Numbered from the stretch's first letter, positions 32,218 through 42,847 are shown. The stretch: 64,000 bases of DNA from Bemisia tabaci (GCF_918797505.1 NC_092801.1:28798477-28862476); one strand, 5' to 3'. Translations and numbers: made by a program. The notes: generated by a model from the sequence alone, not told the origin.

Positions 32218-32984
32218 ATTGGGCGTGTTCTGAACTTCAGCTTAAGCAATAAGAAGAGTTGTGTCTTTCAGAATTTGGCTCAAAAATCACGATAAGCTCA
32301 TCGGAAAAGTCTCAAATACACGCCTCCACGGAAAAAAGTAAATTGCTGATTTAACAATTCAATTGGTAAAAAAAGTGACTGCAATGTTTCAATGTAGATT
32401 TTGTGACACAAAAATGCTACTTTACCAACCCCCGTGTTTAAATTAGCTTACTATAGTGGTTAAAGTATCATTTTTTGTTGTTAAATCCACGTTGAAACGT
32501 CGCAGTCACTTTTTTAGCTATTGAATTGTTAAATCAGCAATTTAATTTTTCCCGTGTAATTTCACGATTTCCGTAAGAAATTTGCAGTTTTTTTTACTAA
32601 ATTTCCATTTTTGAAAACGATACTACGGCACAGGTGAACATTTCGTAAGGGAGGTTTCTTTATCCAACCCTTGCGGACTAGGATGCTATCCAATATTCAA
32701 CATGGCTGATGCTACCGCGCGTAAATCCTGAGGAAGCACCGTGTTCTTTATCAACGCAGGGGAATGGAGTGTAAATATAAATAAACATGACGGTTGATAA
32801 AATTCCGTCTCGTCAAGTGTGTTTTAGTAGGTTGATCATGGTAAAAAAACGCATACTTCTCACGCACATTGTGGAGTGTATTCGTGTATTTCAGACTTTT
32901 CCGATTCGCTCATCGTAATTCTCAAGCCATTTTCTGTGAGGGTCAACTCCTCCTTTTGCTCCAGAAGTTTACAACAAGCCCATT
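32218..32984. mobile_element. Family P element, copy 2, with nested insertion
   Basis: Left ATTGGGCGTGTTCTGAACTT, right AAGTTTACAACAAGCCCAT. The interior matches the copy at 53605-54221 (GAAAACGATACTACGG, CACAGGTGAACATTT). It is interrupted at 32327-32556. No transposase frame. Confidence 0.7.
32327..32556. mobile_element. CACGGAAA-ended fold-back MITE, copy 2
   Basis: CACGGAAAAAAGTAAATTGC pairs with GCAATTTAATTTTTCCCGTG. Its flanks TC and TA align with a single TA in the empty P copy (53716 region), so it inserted with a 2-bp TA-like duplication, one side mutated. Confidence 0.8.
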
Positions 32985-32996
32985 TACAATTGTTTC

Positions 32997-33241
32997 CAAT
33001 TCGCCTTCAACTGCGCCTGCAGCAATTGTTGTTACGAATATGTTGCGCGTGCTGATTTCAGCTCAATACATACTTGACTCTCTGAAGGCGCTTTTGTGCG
33101 CTAATTCGTTCATCCTCCAACAGAGTGCATTCCATGAGCACATTAAACGCCTTCAAAGAGTCAAGTATGTAATGCGCTGAAATCAGCACGCACAACATAT
33201 TCGTAACAACAATTGCTGTAGATGTAGCTGAAGGCGAATTG
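32997..33241. mobile_element. Fold-back core Q inside a larger inverted repeat
   Basis: CAATTCGCCTTCAACTGCGC pairs with the right end AGCTGAAGGCGAATTG. The arms (about 95 bp) share TACGAATATGTTGCGCGTGC. Beyond Q the pairing continues outward with P-type ends on both sides, giving a combined inverted repeat of about 32875-33362. Confidence 0.8.
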
Positions 33242-33254
33242 AAAAAAAATCATA

Positions 33255-33362
33255 TAATGGGCATGTTGCGAACTTCCAAAGCAAAAAGAGGAATTGCCTC
33301 TCATAAAAAAATGGCTTGAAAATCACGATGAGCGCATCGGAAAAGTCTGAAATGCACTTCCA
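33255..33362 (+). mobile_element. Family P left end, reversed partner of 32875-32984
   Basis: ATGGGCATGTTGCGAACTTC to CGGAAAAGTCTGAAATGCAC. It stops without a matching right half. Confidence 0.65.
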
Positions 33363-33365
33363 TCT

Positions 33366-34145
33366 GTAGTACTTCAGACTAACTTGATGCGATCATTGAT
33401 TTTTAAAGCCATTTGTTATAGAATTACCTAATGCTATCTATTACCTTATTACCTAATTGCTAAGAATTACCATGAGCTCTTATTTTTGCTGTAGCTGAAG
33501 TTTGCGACATCCCTATTGTTTTCGTCGTTAACCAATGCTCCTTCTAGGTAAGGTAGTCATGCAAATTCCAACTTCAGATATATTCTGCTTGGCAAGATCA
33601 GTGATGCGCTTTTCAAAAGGAGCTCAAAATCCACAACTTTGATCTCATTAATACGAACCCTTCAAAAATAAATCGAGGAAAATTCTTGTGAACCAAAAGC
33701 ATTTTACTCTTCAAAAATATAACGATCAAAAATTCCCGAACGAGCTCATTGTTTATCCAGGAGATGCCTCGATAATTGGGAGAGCTTTAGCCCCCTTTAA
33801 CCTCTCCGACTCCGCGCCCCCCTGCCCCGAATTATCGGGGTCGAACGCTGCACAAAGCGGATCGTTGGTAAAGGTTTCGGCGGCGGAATTCACACCCCTC
33901 GCCGACCCCCTCACCAGCGGCGTGCATCCAAGTCCGCGACAAAGACTTCATTATTTCGAGGTAAATTATTCATGATGCCGACAGCCTCGGAGCAGCGAAC
34001 TATCAGATCATGATTGCCGATCTGCTTCCCTGCCTGCGGTCCAAGTCCAATCTTGATCGATGTAACCACCCTTCCGCCGCTTGGCAACCGAGAGTTTTCC
34101 GAACTCAGCAACGATGCGCCGTAACGTTGCCGGGTTCTCCGTGAA
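33366..34145. other. Spacer with a C-rich patch
   Basis: 33790-33930 is C-rich (AGCCCCCTTTAACCTC, GCGCCCCCCTGCCCC). A 95-codon frame (33688-33975) covers it but shows no domain. Otherwise nothing is recognised. Confidence 0.35.
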
Positions 34146-34176
34146 ATTGAACTGCATTTTGCAATAAGGAACTACA

Positions 34177-35092
34177 TAGAGTATCTGTATACGGAGGGTA
34201 TGGATTCGATCGACATGAATCGATCGAAAAATGAAAACTTGAGTCGATTGACATGAATCGATTGACACCGATTCGATCGACAGTTAATTTAAAAACACCC
34301 GTATCGATTATTCGATCGACATGAATGGATCGAAAAATGAAAACGTGAATCGATCGACACCGATTCGATCGACAACCGTGAATCAATCGACAAACCCGTG
34401 AATCGATCGACAAACCCGTGAGTCGATCAACAAACCCGTGAATCGATCGACAAATCCGTGAGCCGATCGAATTTTGTCGATCGAATCGGTGTCAATCGAT
34501 TCACGTCGGTCGATTCACGTTTTCATTTTTCGATCCATTCATGTCGATTGAATCGACGCCGGTTTTTTAACAATTTGTCGATCGACTCATGTCGATCGAT
34601 TCACGTTTTCATTTTTCGATCGATTCATGTCGATCGAATCCATACCATCCCCTGTATACGGGAGGGTATTGCTATCTCTGTGCCGCTCTCTGATCGGCTC
34701 ATCAGTTTCACGTTATCATGGAGCCCCAAAGTTGGCCCGATGTAAACAAACCCGACCCAGAGGAACACGTATCATTGGCTGAGAAATGAATGATAATCAC
34801 ACTCAAAGCTTAATTTTCGGCAAAAATATTCGTCAAAGTTCGATCCGAACTCAATTCAGAAGTTGATTATAAAAAAATTTCTATCGCATCCAAAATCACG
34901 CCTAGAGCTTTGTAGAACTTTGTCGCTATTTTGTTTGTTTACATTGGGCCAAAGTAGGAGCGGAGGGGCTGGGGTTTGTTTACATCGGTCTAATTTGGGA
35001 GCTGCATGATAGCCGACCAATCAGAGAGTGGCATACTTTTTCTGTAGTAAATTGATTGAGATGGCAATATTCTCTCGTATCCAGGTACTCTG
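34177..35092. mobile_element. TAGAG-ended hAT-type element nested in J
   Basis: TAGAGTATCTGTATACGG at the left against CGTATCCAGGTACTCTG at the right. Flanks GAACTACA (34169-34176) and GAACGATA (35093-35100) match at six of eight positions, as an aged 8-bp duplication. The inner arms CTCTCTGATCGGCTC and GACCAATCAGAGAG, and GATGTAAACAAACCC with its complement, make it a fold-back. It is split by the T element. Confidence 0.7.
34197..34646. mobile_element. Family T CGATCGA-rich fold-back, nested in the hAT element
   Basis: GGTATGGATTCGATCGACAT pairs with the right end CGATCGAATCCATACC. Within lie repeats of ATCGATCGACAAACCCGTG. The host sequence CTGTATACGG with GAGGGTA appears on both sides (34185-34201 and 34652-34669), a duplication of about 12-17 bp, longer than usual. 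This would fit a Mutator-like 9-11-bp duplication only loosely. Confidence 0.65.
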
Positions 35093-35221
35093 GAACGATA
35101 ATATCTGGCTCATCCATGAAGACACCTATCTGCACAGGGAAACTAATGGAACATATGTTGTATCTAAAATGAGTCAGAAATTTTAGTTCCTGATTGCAAA
35201 ATGTGGAGCAATTATTCAATA

Positions 35222-35342
35222 TTTTGTTAACAAAGAAGAAAAATTAAGGAAGTTTCCCAGGGACTACGTTGACTAGCTTCCCAAAGAAAATACAGAATAA
35301 CAGGAAATCTGCAACGTCGCAAACGGAGATGAGTGGTTTTAC
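35222..35342 (+). mobile_element. Family B right part
   Basis: AAAATTAAGGAAGTTTCCCA, then CTTCCCAAAGAAAATACAG and AGGAAATCTGCAACGTCGCA. It is followed directly by a reversed M unit. Confidence 0.6.
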
Positions 35343-35660
35343 ACTTTGGCCATTGATGTGAAAATTACTCATCATTTCGAATTCGACGAATGCACCGCAA
35401 ACTGCACTCGCTGTCAATACACAAAGACTCTACTCTCCGTAGGTCCCTGGCGGCCCAATATAAAACGCCTTCAATCCCGTGTGATACTCTGCAACACACC
35501 GAAGTTGATATAGTTGTATTCTTAGGTTGGAACCTAACTCATGTAAACTGCTCTAACAAGTAAGGCATGTAACCCTGTGAACTGCTGTATTGCAAGTTAC
35601 CTCGCGTATTTAATGTCCGTTAATGTCCGTGACAAAAATGTAAGCATTAATTGATTTTAA
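35333..35660 (-). repeat. Family M unit, reversed copy 3
   Basis: Reads GTTTTACACTTTGGCCATTG to GTCCGTTAATGTCCGTGACA on the plus strand, the reverse of 29688-29997 and 30298-30606. It includes the C motif AAACGCCTTCAATCCCGTG. Confidence 0.8.
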
Positions 35661-35897
35661 AAAAAAAAGAAGAATTAAGATCACGTGGTAGAAAATTTTG
35701 ACAATATTAACCAGAGGCAATATTTTTTTTAAGAGCACCGCACTAACAATCTATTTTCGCAATGGAAAACAACTGAATGAGCCAAAAAAGACGGTAGTGT
35801 AACAACTTCATCAGGGGAAAGGCTGCTACAGTATATTGAAGATTAAAGCGAAAAATTGAGTAAAAATAACCGGGACGTTTTGGGATGGCTACAAACT

Positions 35898-36042
35898 AAT
35901 TGGACCACATTTTGCAATAAGGAACCACTATTTCTGGCTCATTTTACAAACAATATATATTACATTGGTTTCCCTACACAGAAAGGTGCTTTTATGGAGG
36001 AGCCAGAGATAGTGGTTCCTTATTGCAAAATGCAATCCAATT
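35898..36042. mobile_element. Family J element, compact intact copy
   Basis: ATTGGACCACATTTTGCAAT pairs with ATTGCAAAATGCAATCCAAT. 145 bp, nearly perfect hairpin with GGCTCATTTTAC and GGAGGAGCCAGAGA in the arms. It serves as reference for the interrupted J copies. Direct repeats related to AAACAACTGGGACGTTTT lie on both sides (35862 and 36125). Confidence 0.8.
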
Positions 36043-36061
36043 ATGATGAACATAGTGTGGA

Positions 36062-36395
36062 ACTACGTACCTCCATAGCGCGCGGTGTTTCAGAATTATC
36101 GCTCCTGTTTCATTAAAAAATTAAGTAAAAACAACTGGGACGTTTTAAGAAGGGCACAAACTCATTTTGAAGACCAAAGGGCAAAACCAAGTACCTCCTT
36201 TGCGGTATTTTAGAATTTCCACTCCTATTTCATTATTTCGAAGGGAAACAAGGCATTTATATACTTCGAAATGTATGAAAAATATTTTGCCAACAGTGAA
36301 GAAAAAACTTCATGATCTTCAATAAATTACGTTGGCTAGATTTCCAAAGGAAAAATAAAGTATGACGGGAAGTCTGCAACGTCGTAAACAGAGGT
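36062..36395 (+). mobile_element. Two overlapping family B copies
   Basis: GCGGTGTTTCAGAATTATCG and GCGGTATTTTAGAATTTCC are two successive left ends. One right end, GGGAAGTCTGCAACGTCG, closes at about 36385. Confidence 0.6.
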
Positions 36396-38184
36396 ATACG
36401 TGGAAAAATTAAACGATTATTTCATACATAAACGTATGAAAATTGAACAATATCACGAGACCAATAAGAACGTCGCGGAATCAATCTGAAATTAAAATTA
36501 ATTTCTTCTGAAATCCTTGCAAACCTGACTCGCCTTCAATTATGTGTGATACCTTTTCACCGACATCAGAGTTGACATAGTTGCATGGAAGACTTGAAAT
36601 GGTCGCTCCAGGCGCTAAAAAAAAAATCACCAGAAAGGGAGGGGAAAAGAGGACAAAACAGAAAAGAAAAGGAGAGCAATAGAAAAATATGGAGGAGCAA
36701 GAGCGGGAAGAAATGAGTTGAAGGAGCAAGAAGAGGAGGAAACAACTCGAAAATACAAGAAAATGTAAGAGAATATGAGGAAGGCGAAATTGAGCGAGAA
36801 ACGTGTGAAATATGAAAGAGACTGACAATCAAAGGATGAAAACTTGTATGGGCTATTTAATTAATGTGAATGATGAGATTTTAATTTAAATATTGATGTA
36901 TTCAAATCGTCCGACCCGTTAACCAAAAACTTTGAGTCGTCCATTAAAACTCTTAATTAGACAGGGAATTCTGGTTTTTCTTTGCTCGGAGCAGTTTATA
37001 AGGCGAATGAGATAACACATATGGTATAAAATTGAGACTGAGTCTCGGGTTAGTAAAAAGCGTCATAATCTTATTGAATTGACGATTAAAATCACAGGAA
37101 TGGATGGATCTAATCAAGTCATAATCCGCAAATATTTGAGAGCTTAGAGCTTGCTCCATCTTTATCACGTATCATCTCTAATAACCTTCTGCTTCCAACA
37201 CACGTTTAAAAACGTACTCAGAAGTTGGCCACAGGTCCGTCAGGAATAAAAACAGTAGAATTAAAATTGAGCTGATGGGTACTTTGAACGAAACTTATTT
37301 CAACTAATTCAAACTTTGCCAATAACAATGTCCTCCAAAGCTCAGGATTCAACCTCGCGACATCCGTTAAAACTTTTAATGCGCCATAAGACTCAGGGTG
37401 TTTTTCAACTTTAGACACTCTTTTCTCCAAATCAGAAATATAAAATTCACACGTAGCATTCGTCGGGGATCCGCTCTGAATTCGCAATGGAAATGTTGAA
37501 AATTCACAGCAAAAACGGCAACAGTGCTTTTTAGTTAATGGTTATGCTGGTTCCGCTCATTCAACGCCCCCTCTCCCCTCTTTTCTATGCCCTCAGGAAA
37601 ATTCTCGTGGTGTGCACATACCGCCTCCCTCAACCTATATTCGACACCTTTTAAGTATATACATGTACACTGGGTAGGTTATCACAGTTGACTCTTAGTT
37701 GCAAAAGTTCATGTTTTCGTCTCTGACTAATTTCACTTTTTTGGTGTTTGTTGACAAGTAAACATGATGGGAGAGGACTTTATTTGAAAGATTTTTGAAA
37801 AACAACGGACGATTGTAGGTCTGTGTAACCTGGGCTAACCTGGGCGCCGGTGGCTGGGAAATTTGAAAAGAAAAAAAAAACTCAGAAAAGACAACAAAAA
37901 ACGTGTCACAGATAACGCAAATTCCGAGCTCAAGAGTAAATTGAAGATTACTCTGATGTGGTCATCATGATTTTCGTGTGATTTTACCGAGGAAAGGCCA
38001 TTCACCCGGTTGCAAAACTCCCGTCACCCGATCGAACCGGGTTATCAATATCAAGATCAAACGCTGTGATTGGTCCAAGTCCAAATATGCCAATCATGAC
38101 ACCTGACCTCAATATATTGATAGCACGGTTCGATCCTGTGACATTAGCTTATCTCTTGCCCGCAACTAACCTATTTTTGACAGA
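36396..38184. other. Spacer, no gene recognised
   Basis: 36600-36800 is purine-rich on the + strand (AAGAGGAGGAAACAACTCG), so the minus-strand frames of 88 and 115 codons there are Phe/Ser/Leu-rich artefacts. 36840-36960 contains TTTAATTAATG and TTTTAATTTAAAT. 37480-38180 is unique, with CCTGGGCTAACCTGGGC near 37830. No repeat family matched. Confidence 0.4.
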
Positions 38185-38337
38185 GGCGGATCCAGCGATT
38201 CGGCAACACCGGACCTCCTCAATTTAAATCTATGCTAAAACATCGATTCTTGTAGGAGCACCTGGCCCTCCAAGAATCGATACATTTCCATAGGTTTAAA
38301 TGGGAAAAGACAATGTTGCCAATTTGCTGGATCCGCC
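38185..38337. mobile_element. Family K element, complete
   Basis: GGCGGATCCAGC and GCTGGATCCGCC are perfect 12-bp terminal inverted repeats, extended by ATTCGGCAACA and TGTTGCCAATT. Internal arms pair CAAGAATCGATA with ATCGATTCTTG. 153 bp. Confidence 0.8.
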
Positions 38338-38340
38338 AAT

Positions 38341-38841
38341 GGAGATGTTGCATGTGTGAGGGATTTGCGATTTGACCATTGATTCCTATGTAAAAGTTCG
38401 CGAGAAACACGATGGTGCCACTGGTTTTCTCTGAAATCAACTCCCAAGCTCAAAAAAAGTTCTCAGAGTGAAGCCAAAATGGATTGGATATCCCACCCTA
38501 CCCTGAGAGTCCATCTCTACATCAAAACAAACTCTCCATGCAAAGATAGGGAGCAAATACATTGACAGGGCTGCCACTTCATTTGGGGACTTCAAAACTG
38601 AAAACACGGCAACCCTGTTAATGTATTTGCTCCCTATCTTTGCATGGAGAGTTTGTTTTGATGCATAGGTGGACTCTCGGGTAGGATGGGATATCCCCTC
38701 CATTTTGGCCTCACTTTGAGAGCTTTTTTTGAGCTTGGGAGTTGATTTCAGAGAAAACCAGTGGCACTATCGTGTTTCTCGCGAACTTTTACATAAGAAT
38801 CAATGGTTAAATCGCAAATCTCTCACACATGCAACATCTCC
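38341..38841. mobile_element. Family G fold-back, intact copy
   Basis: GGAGATGTTGCATGTGTGAG to CTCACACATGCAACATCTCC, perfect at the ends. It is uninterrupted and supplies the empty target of the 9-kb element (ACATTGACAGGGCTGCC). It abuts K, sharing AAT at the junction. Confidence 0.85.
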
Positions 38842-39716
38842 ATTATTTTTGAGCACATTTGGCGTAGCGGCCTGACTGTGCTCAGGTTGCCACGACAAGC
38901 GATTTAATTTAAATTCACACATGAGCTCCGCTGAAAGGCCGAATCGTCCGTGATCACCGGAGAATTTGGGAGTGATGCTGGCCCAGACAAAGGCCCATCT
39001 CAAGTGATCCGCCACGGAGGGGGTGCACAACATGAATGAGCCTATTTTAAAATTAATTAAGCCTAGACCAACAAAAGGCTATTGTTTCATAAGTCAACAA
39101 TAGCACGCTTTGGCGAGAGTCGGTACACCACTGTTCAGTCGGTCATACGTGAAAGGAATTAATGTTGCCGCGTTTTGGATTCAGGGCGCCGTTTCGGGTA
39201 AATCTTAACGGTGGGATATTGTCGGGATTCGGGAGGGAGCAAAGCTGAAATTAAATGGTTGTGAGAGGGTGAGTGCGAGGTTGTAAATGTTATTACACTT
39301 CTTAGATTCCAGTCTTTGAACGAATGAGAACATGAAAAATACCCTTAAAAAATGGGTATTGATTGGCAACAAGGTGGTATAAAACACAGCTACGAAATTT
39401 CGGGTTCATGGAGAATTTGCATGACAATTTCTTATTGCTTTATTTACTACTTACACGTTATTACACTTTTAAGACTCCAGTCTTTGAACAAATACATGAA
39501 AAATACCCTAAACAAATGGGTATTGATTGGCTACAAGATGGTATCAAACACAGCCACGAAATTACAGGCCCATGCATGGAGAATTTGTAAGACAATGTCT
39601 TATTGCTTCATCTGAAAATGCTTGAAGAGCTGATCTCACAGTATTTTTTATAATTTTTTTCTGATATGGGAAATAGTATAAAAATAGATTTAAAAGTGAG
39701 AAAATGCACCGCCTAG

Positions 39717-39724
39717 TGACGTCA
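39717..39724. promoter_or_regulatory. CRE-like palindrome TGACGTCA
   Basis: The perfect 8-bp cAMP-response-like palindrome in AGTGACGTCATCT recurs at 40310-40317 and 61951-61958, always at the same place in the repeat. In the 40.3-kb copy an AT-rich TATTTAAAC follows within 30 bp, so a small promoter is conceivable. The function is inference. Confidence 0.35.
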
Positions 39725-39881
39725 TCTATCTGCATATCACATTAAAAACACGTGTATTTCAGCAGAACTGATCATTTTGTCATATCTGCTCCAATAATTG
39801 TTCAATTCATGCACCAAAGGTATCCTCGTGTTCAGTTCACTCATTAGTTTCCACTTAAACAAAAAATTCATCAAATTTCAG

Positions 39882-40029
39882 ACACCTGCAAATTCTCAAT
39901 CTCAGCTACAATATTACTATTTTTGGATTTTACGTTTTGGATTCAGGACGCCGTTTCGGGTAAATCTTACCGGTGGTATATTGTCGGGACTCGGGAGGGA
40001 GCAAAGCTGAAATTAAATGATGTGAGAGG
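39882..40029 (+). pseudogene. Exon-like segment A, frame-disrupted copy
   Basis: After ATTTCAG a frame reads through FWIQDAVSGKSYRWYIVGTR and continues to the GTGAGTGC donor-like site. Copy 1 (from 39173) has an in-frame TAA. This copy has lost one base just before the donor, changing phase relative to segment B. The copy at about 40527 is shortened and stops early. I do not recognise the protein family. Confidence 0.4.
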
Positions 40030-40066
40030 GTGAGTGCAAGGTTGTTAATGTTATTATACTTTTTAG

Positions 40067-40245
40067 AATCCGGTCTTTGAACGAATAAATGAAAAATACC
40101 CTAAAGAAATGGGTATTGATTGGCTACAAGCTGGTATAAAACACAGCTACAAAATTTCGGGCCCATGCATGGAGAATTTGTATGACAATTTCTTATTGCT
40201 TCATCTGAAAATGCTTGAAGAGCTGATTTCACAGTATTTTTTATA
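40067..40245 (+). pseudogene. Exon-like segment B, intact frame with stop
   Basis: An uninterrupted frame of about 59 codons reads NPVFERINEKYPKEMGIDWL near its start and ends LKMLEELISQYFL then TAA. Sister copies are damaged: 39316 has a shifted frame, 39474 stops at ENL, 40644 diverges after HSYKSL. Conserved synonymous and conservative changes between copies suggest former coding. It could be the last exon of a duplicated host gene, or part of a transposon gene. The product is unknown. Confidence 0.45.
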
Positions 40246-40799
40246 ATTTTTTCCTGATATGGGAAATAGTATAAACATAGATTTAAAAGTGAGAAAATGC
40301 AAAGCCTAGTGACGTCATCTGGCGGTATTTCCTATTTAAACACATGCATTTTAGCTGATTAGATCATGATGTCATATCTTCTCCAATAATTGTTCAATTC
40401 ATGAACCAAGGATATCCTCGTGTTCAGTTCACTCAGTAGTTTCCACTTGAATAAAAAATTCATCAAATTTCAGACACCTGCAAATTCTCAATTCTCAGCC
40501 ACAATATTACTATTTTTGTATTTTACGTTTTGGATTCAGGACGCCGTTTCTGATAAATCTTACCGGTGGGATGGACTCAAAGCTGAAATTAAATGGTTAT
40601 GAGAGGGTGAGTGCAAGGTTGTAAATGTTATCACACTTTTAAGACTCCAGTCTTTGAAAGGATACATGAAAAATACCCTGAAAAAATGGGTATTGAGTGG
40701 CTACAAGATGGTATAAAACACAGCTACAAAAGTTTGGGCGAATTATACGCAAATTCTCAGCTACAATGTTACTTTTTTTGTCAGTATGATACTGGATGC

Positions 40800-42040
40800 A
40801 AATAATACACCTGCTGGTGATTATTACAACCACTGATGTGAATTTGGAAGAATTTTTTATTTGGTTTACAAAAAATATTCTATTTGTACTATTTAAAATT
40901 GAACATTGGCTAGTAATTTGCTCGAAACTCACAAGTTATGTTTTCTTACCATTTTCTAGCATTGGTTTATTTTGATTATTTTTAATCAAGTGACCTGAAA
41001 AATCTTGGCTGTGTTATTTGCAGTTTTTTAACCTTGTTTTGTCTTGTGTATTTTTCTTGCGTGTTGTATTTAAATTTGGATATTACGTCGTAGTTTTCTT
41101 GTATTCTTTGATAAATAGACTCAAATGTGTGCACCTGCACTTTGACGATGAAACTCCCAAACCACATTATCTCGTTTAAGTTGTTATGAAAGAAAGTCCG
41201 CAACGCCATAAACCGAGATACGTGGTTTGGGAGAATCACCGTCAATTTTTTTTAAGCAATTGTATTTACATATCTCAATTTTCTGTTCACAGGTAAGGAA
41301 CTTCTTAAAACTGATCGGAATTTGTTTTTGACGTGTCTCGTTTCCGTAAGTTGTATTTCAGTATATATTTGGCACCACAAAGATCCAAGGCCTTAGTCCA
41401 AGAGAGACAAACTTCCAATGAAACGATTATTGTCGGGTTTGGTGACAATTTTAAATTTTGACATCTTGGTGGAAAACTCTATCCTGCTCACTCCTAAAAA
41501 GTGATGGGGCAAGCTCCAGCCAATAATTTTCCTCCCCAGTTACCTCGTTGTGAAGGCCCGAGGACCCTACTTATAGTCGTTTCTTTTTACAACTTTCTTC
41601 GTTACAGGGGTTCTTCCCCCCTTAGGAGGCTTTATATGGTATACATTGTGATTAAGAGAGATTTAAGGAAGTTTTCAACACATCATCTCTAAAGTGATAA
41701 TTTTTGCAAACTTATAATTAAATACTTGCACTCAATTTTGAATACTTGCAAATCTCATGGAATAACTTCGGAAATGGGTCCTAGACAGGAATTATAATGA
41801 TTTACCGCTAAAAAATTACAAAATACCAACGAAAATTTTTAAATTTTCTTGAAGATGAAAATTTCTTTGTAATCCCTATCAAGAATCTACTTCCCGAGTT
41901 ATACTGTTAAATTTTACACAAGATTCCTTAAAATTGTATTTTTAATGGTCTCATGTTAAAGGAACTCTTTAAACATCCCACAATCAAAATTGAAACTAAA
42001 AAGGACCACTCGAAGAAAAAGCCAATTAGGAACAGAGGGC
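40800..42040. other. Spacer, no gene recognised
   Basis: A family B right end (AGTCCGCAACGCCATAAACC, 41196-41222) is the only recognised piece. The frames of 97 and 87 codons on the minus strand are AT-rich and featureless. Confidence 0.4.
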
Positions 42041-42044
42041 TGAT

Positions 42045-42287
42045 TGTTCAAATTGGGAGACAAAGCGATGGACAAAGAATACAAGAAGGATATGGAGGGA
42101 TCCTATTGGTGGATCGCAATAGACAAAGGAGGTAGGTAATAGAGTAACTAATGGCAACCCACGAGAGTTCTTTTAGTAAGTCCATAATATTCTCCCTTAG
42201 TCTATAAGAACCACCCGCTTCAACCAATAGGATCGCTCCATACTCCTTATGTCTTCTTTGTCTATCGCTTCGTCTATCAATTTTAAC
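42045..42287. mobile_element. Family X fold-back element
   Basis: GTTCAAATTGGGAGACAAAG with CGATGGACAAAGAA pairs with TTCTTTGTCTATCGCTTCGT and CAATTTTAAC. The inner arms GGGATCCTATTGG and CCAATAGGATCGC also pair. About 243 bp, non-coding. Confidence 0.75.
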
Positions 42288-42331
42288 AATGAACCCTCTG
42301 TAATGGAGGAATAAAGGACAAATATGAATAG

Positions 42332-42456
42332 GACGTATTTCTACGAGACGGAACTATATGCATTATGACGTAAGCCCTGTTATGTATATATTATTATGGG
42401 TCTCAGGGCTCATGCCTTAACGCACATAGTTCCATTTGGCAGAAATATGTCCAATT
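42332..42456. mobile_element. Family V palindromic MITE, copy 4
   Basis: ATAGGACGTATTTCTACGAG pairs with the right end TGGCAGAAATATGTCCAATT. Internal CCCTGTTATG and TCTCAGGGCTCATG as in copies 1 and 3. Confidence 0.85.
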
Positions 42457-42459
42457 CAT

Positions 42460-42845
42460 CCCTAGGACTCGCCGATTAATCAGCCAGCAGTACTGTATTC
42501 GTGTGCCTGAATACTAAAGATGGTAATACTTGCCTCATCTAAGTACACTAGATCCTACTTGAACGGAGACAACAATTTGGCAACAATGGACAAGTCACTG
42601 CGGTTGTAATCAACGTCGTAAGGGTGAATCCGGGCTAGAGGTCAGCTGCTTTGAATTCCGAGGGAGGATCATCCCTCGAAAATTCGATATCTCGATCCGT
42701 TTTGCGGGCCCGCGGGTTAAATATCGAAACACGGCCTCACCCGCTTTAATCTGAATGCTGATAATTAGAGGCTCTTTCTGATTAGACTTGCATGTGTGCT
42801 ATGTTGTCGCATCTCCGAGCGTTTGCCTCTTGTTGTCGTTCAGAA
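42460..42845. other. Single-copy spacer, GC-richer
   Basis: 42600-42780 is less AT-rich, with GCGGGCCCGCGGGTT (a short GC palindrome at about 42704-42716) and TTCGATATCTCGATCC. No repeat partner. Possible regulatory DNA. Confidence 0.3.
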
Positions 42846-42847
42846 CA

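Larger units (their letters stand above)
34146..35213. mobile_element. Family J element interrupted by an hAT element
   Basis: Left end ATTGAACTGCATTTTGCAAT then AAGGAAC; right end GTTCCTGATTGCAAAATGTG. Removing 34177-35092 and one duplication restores a unit colinear with the intact copy at 35898-36042. Confidence 0.75.
39165..40760 (+). repeat. Tandem array of exon-like units
   Basis: TTTTGGATTCAGG followed by CGCCGTTTC begins near 39173, 39936 and 40531, so the array has three units of roughly 760 and 600 bp. Each carries segment A, a conserved 37-bp GTGAGTGC...AG interval, segment B, and a spacer with TGACGTCA. Segment B is present four times (39316, 39474, 40067, 40644). A spacer-only relative lies at 61840-62600. 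Confidence 0.8.

Noticed and set aside
36481..36832. Hydrophobic minus-strand frames resembling membrane proteins
   Set aside because: They arise from a purine-rich tract on the plus strand, giving Phe/Leu/Ser runs. Not convincing as a protein.
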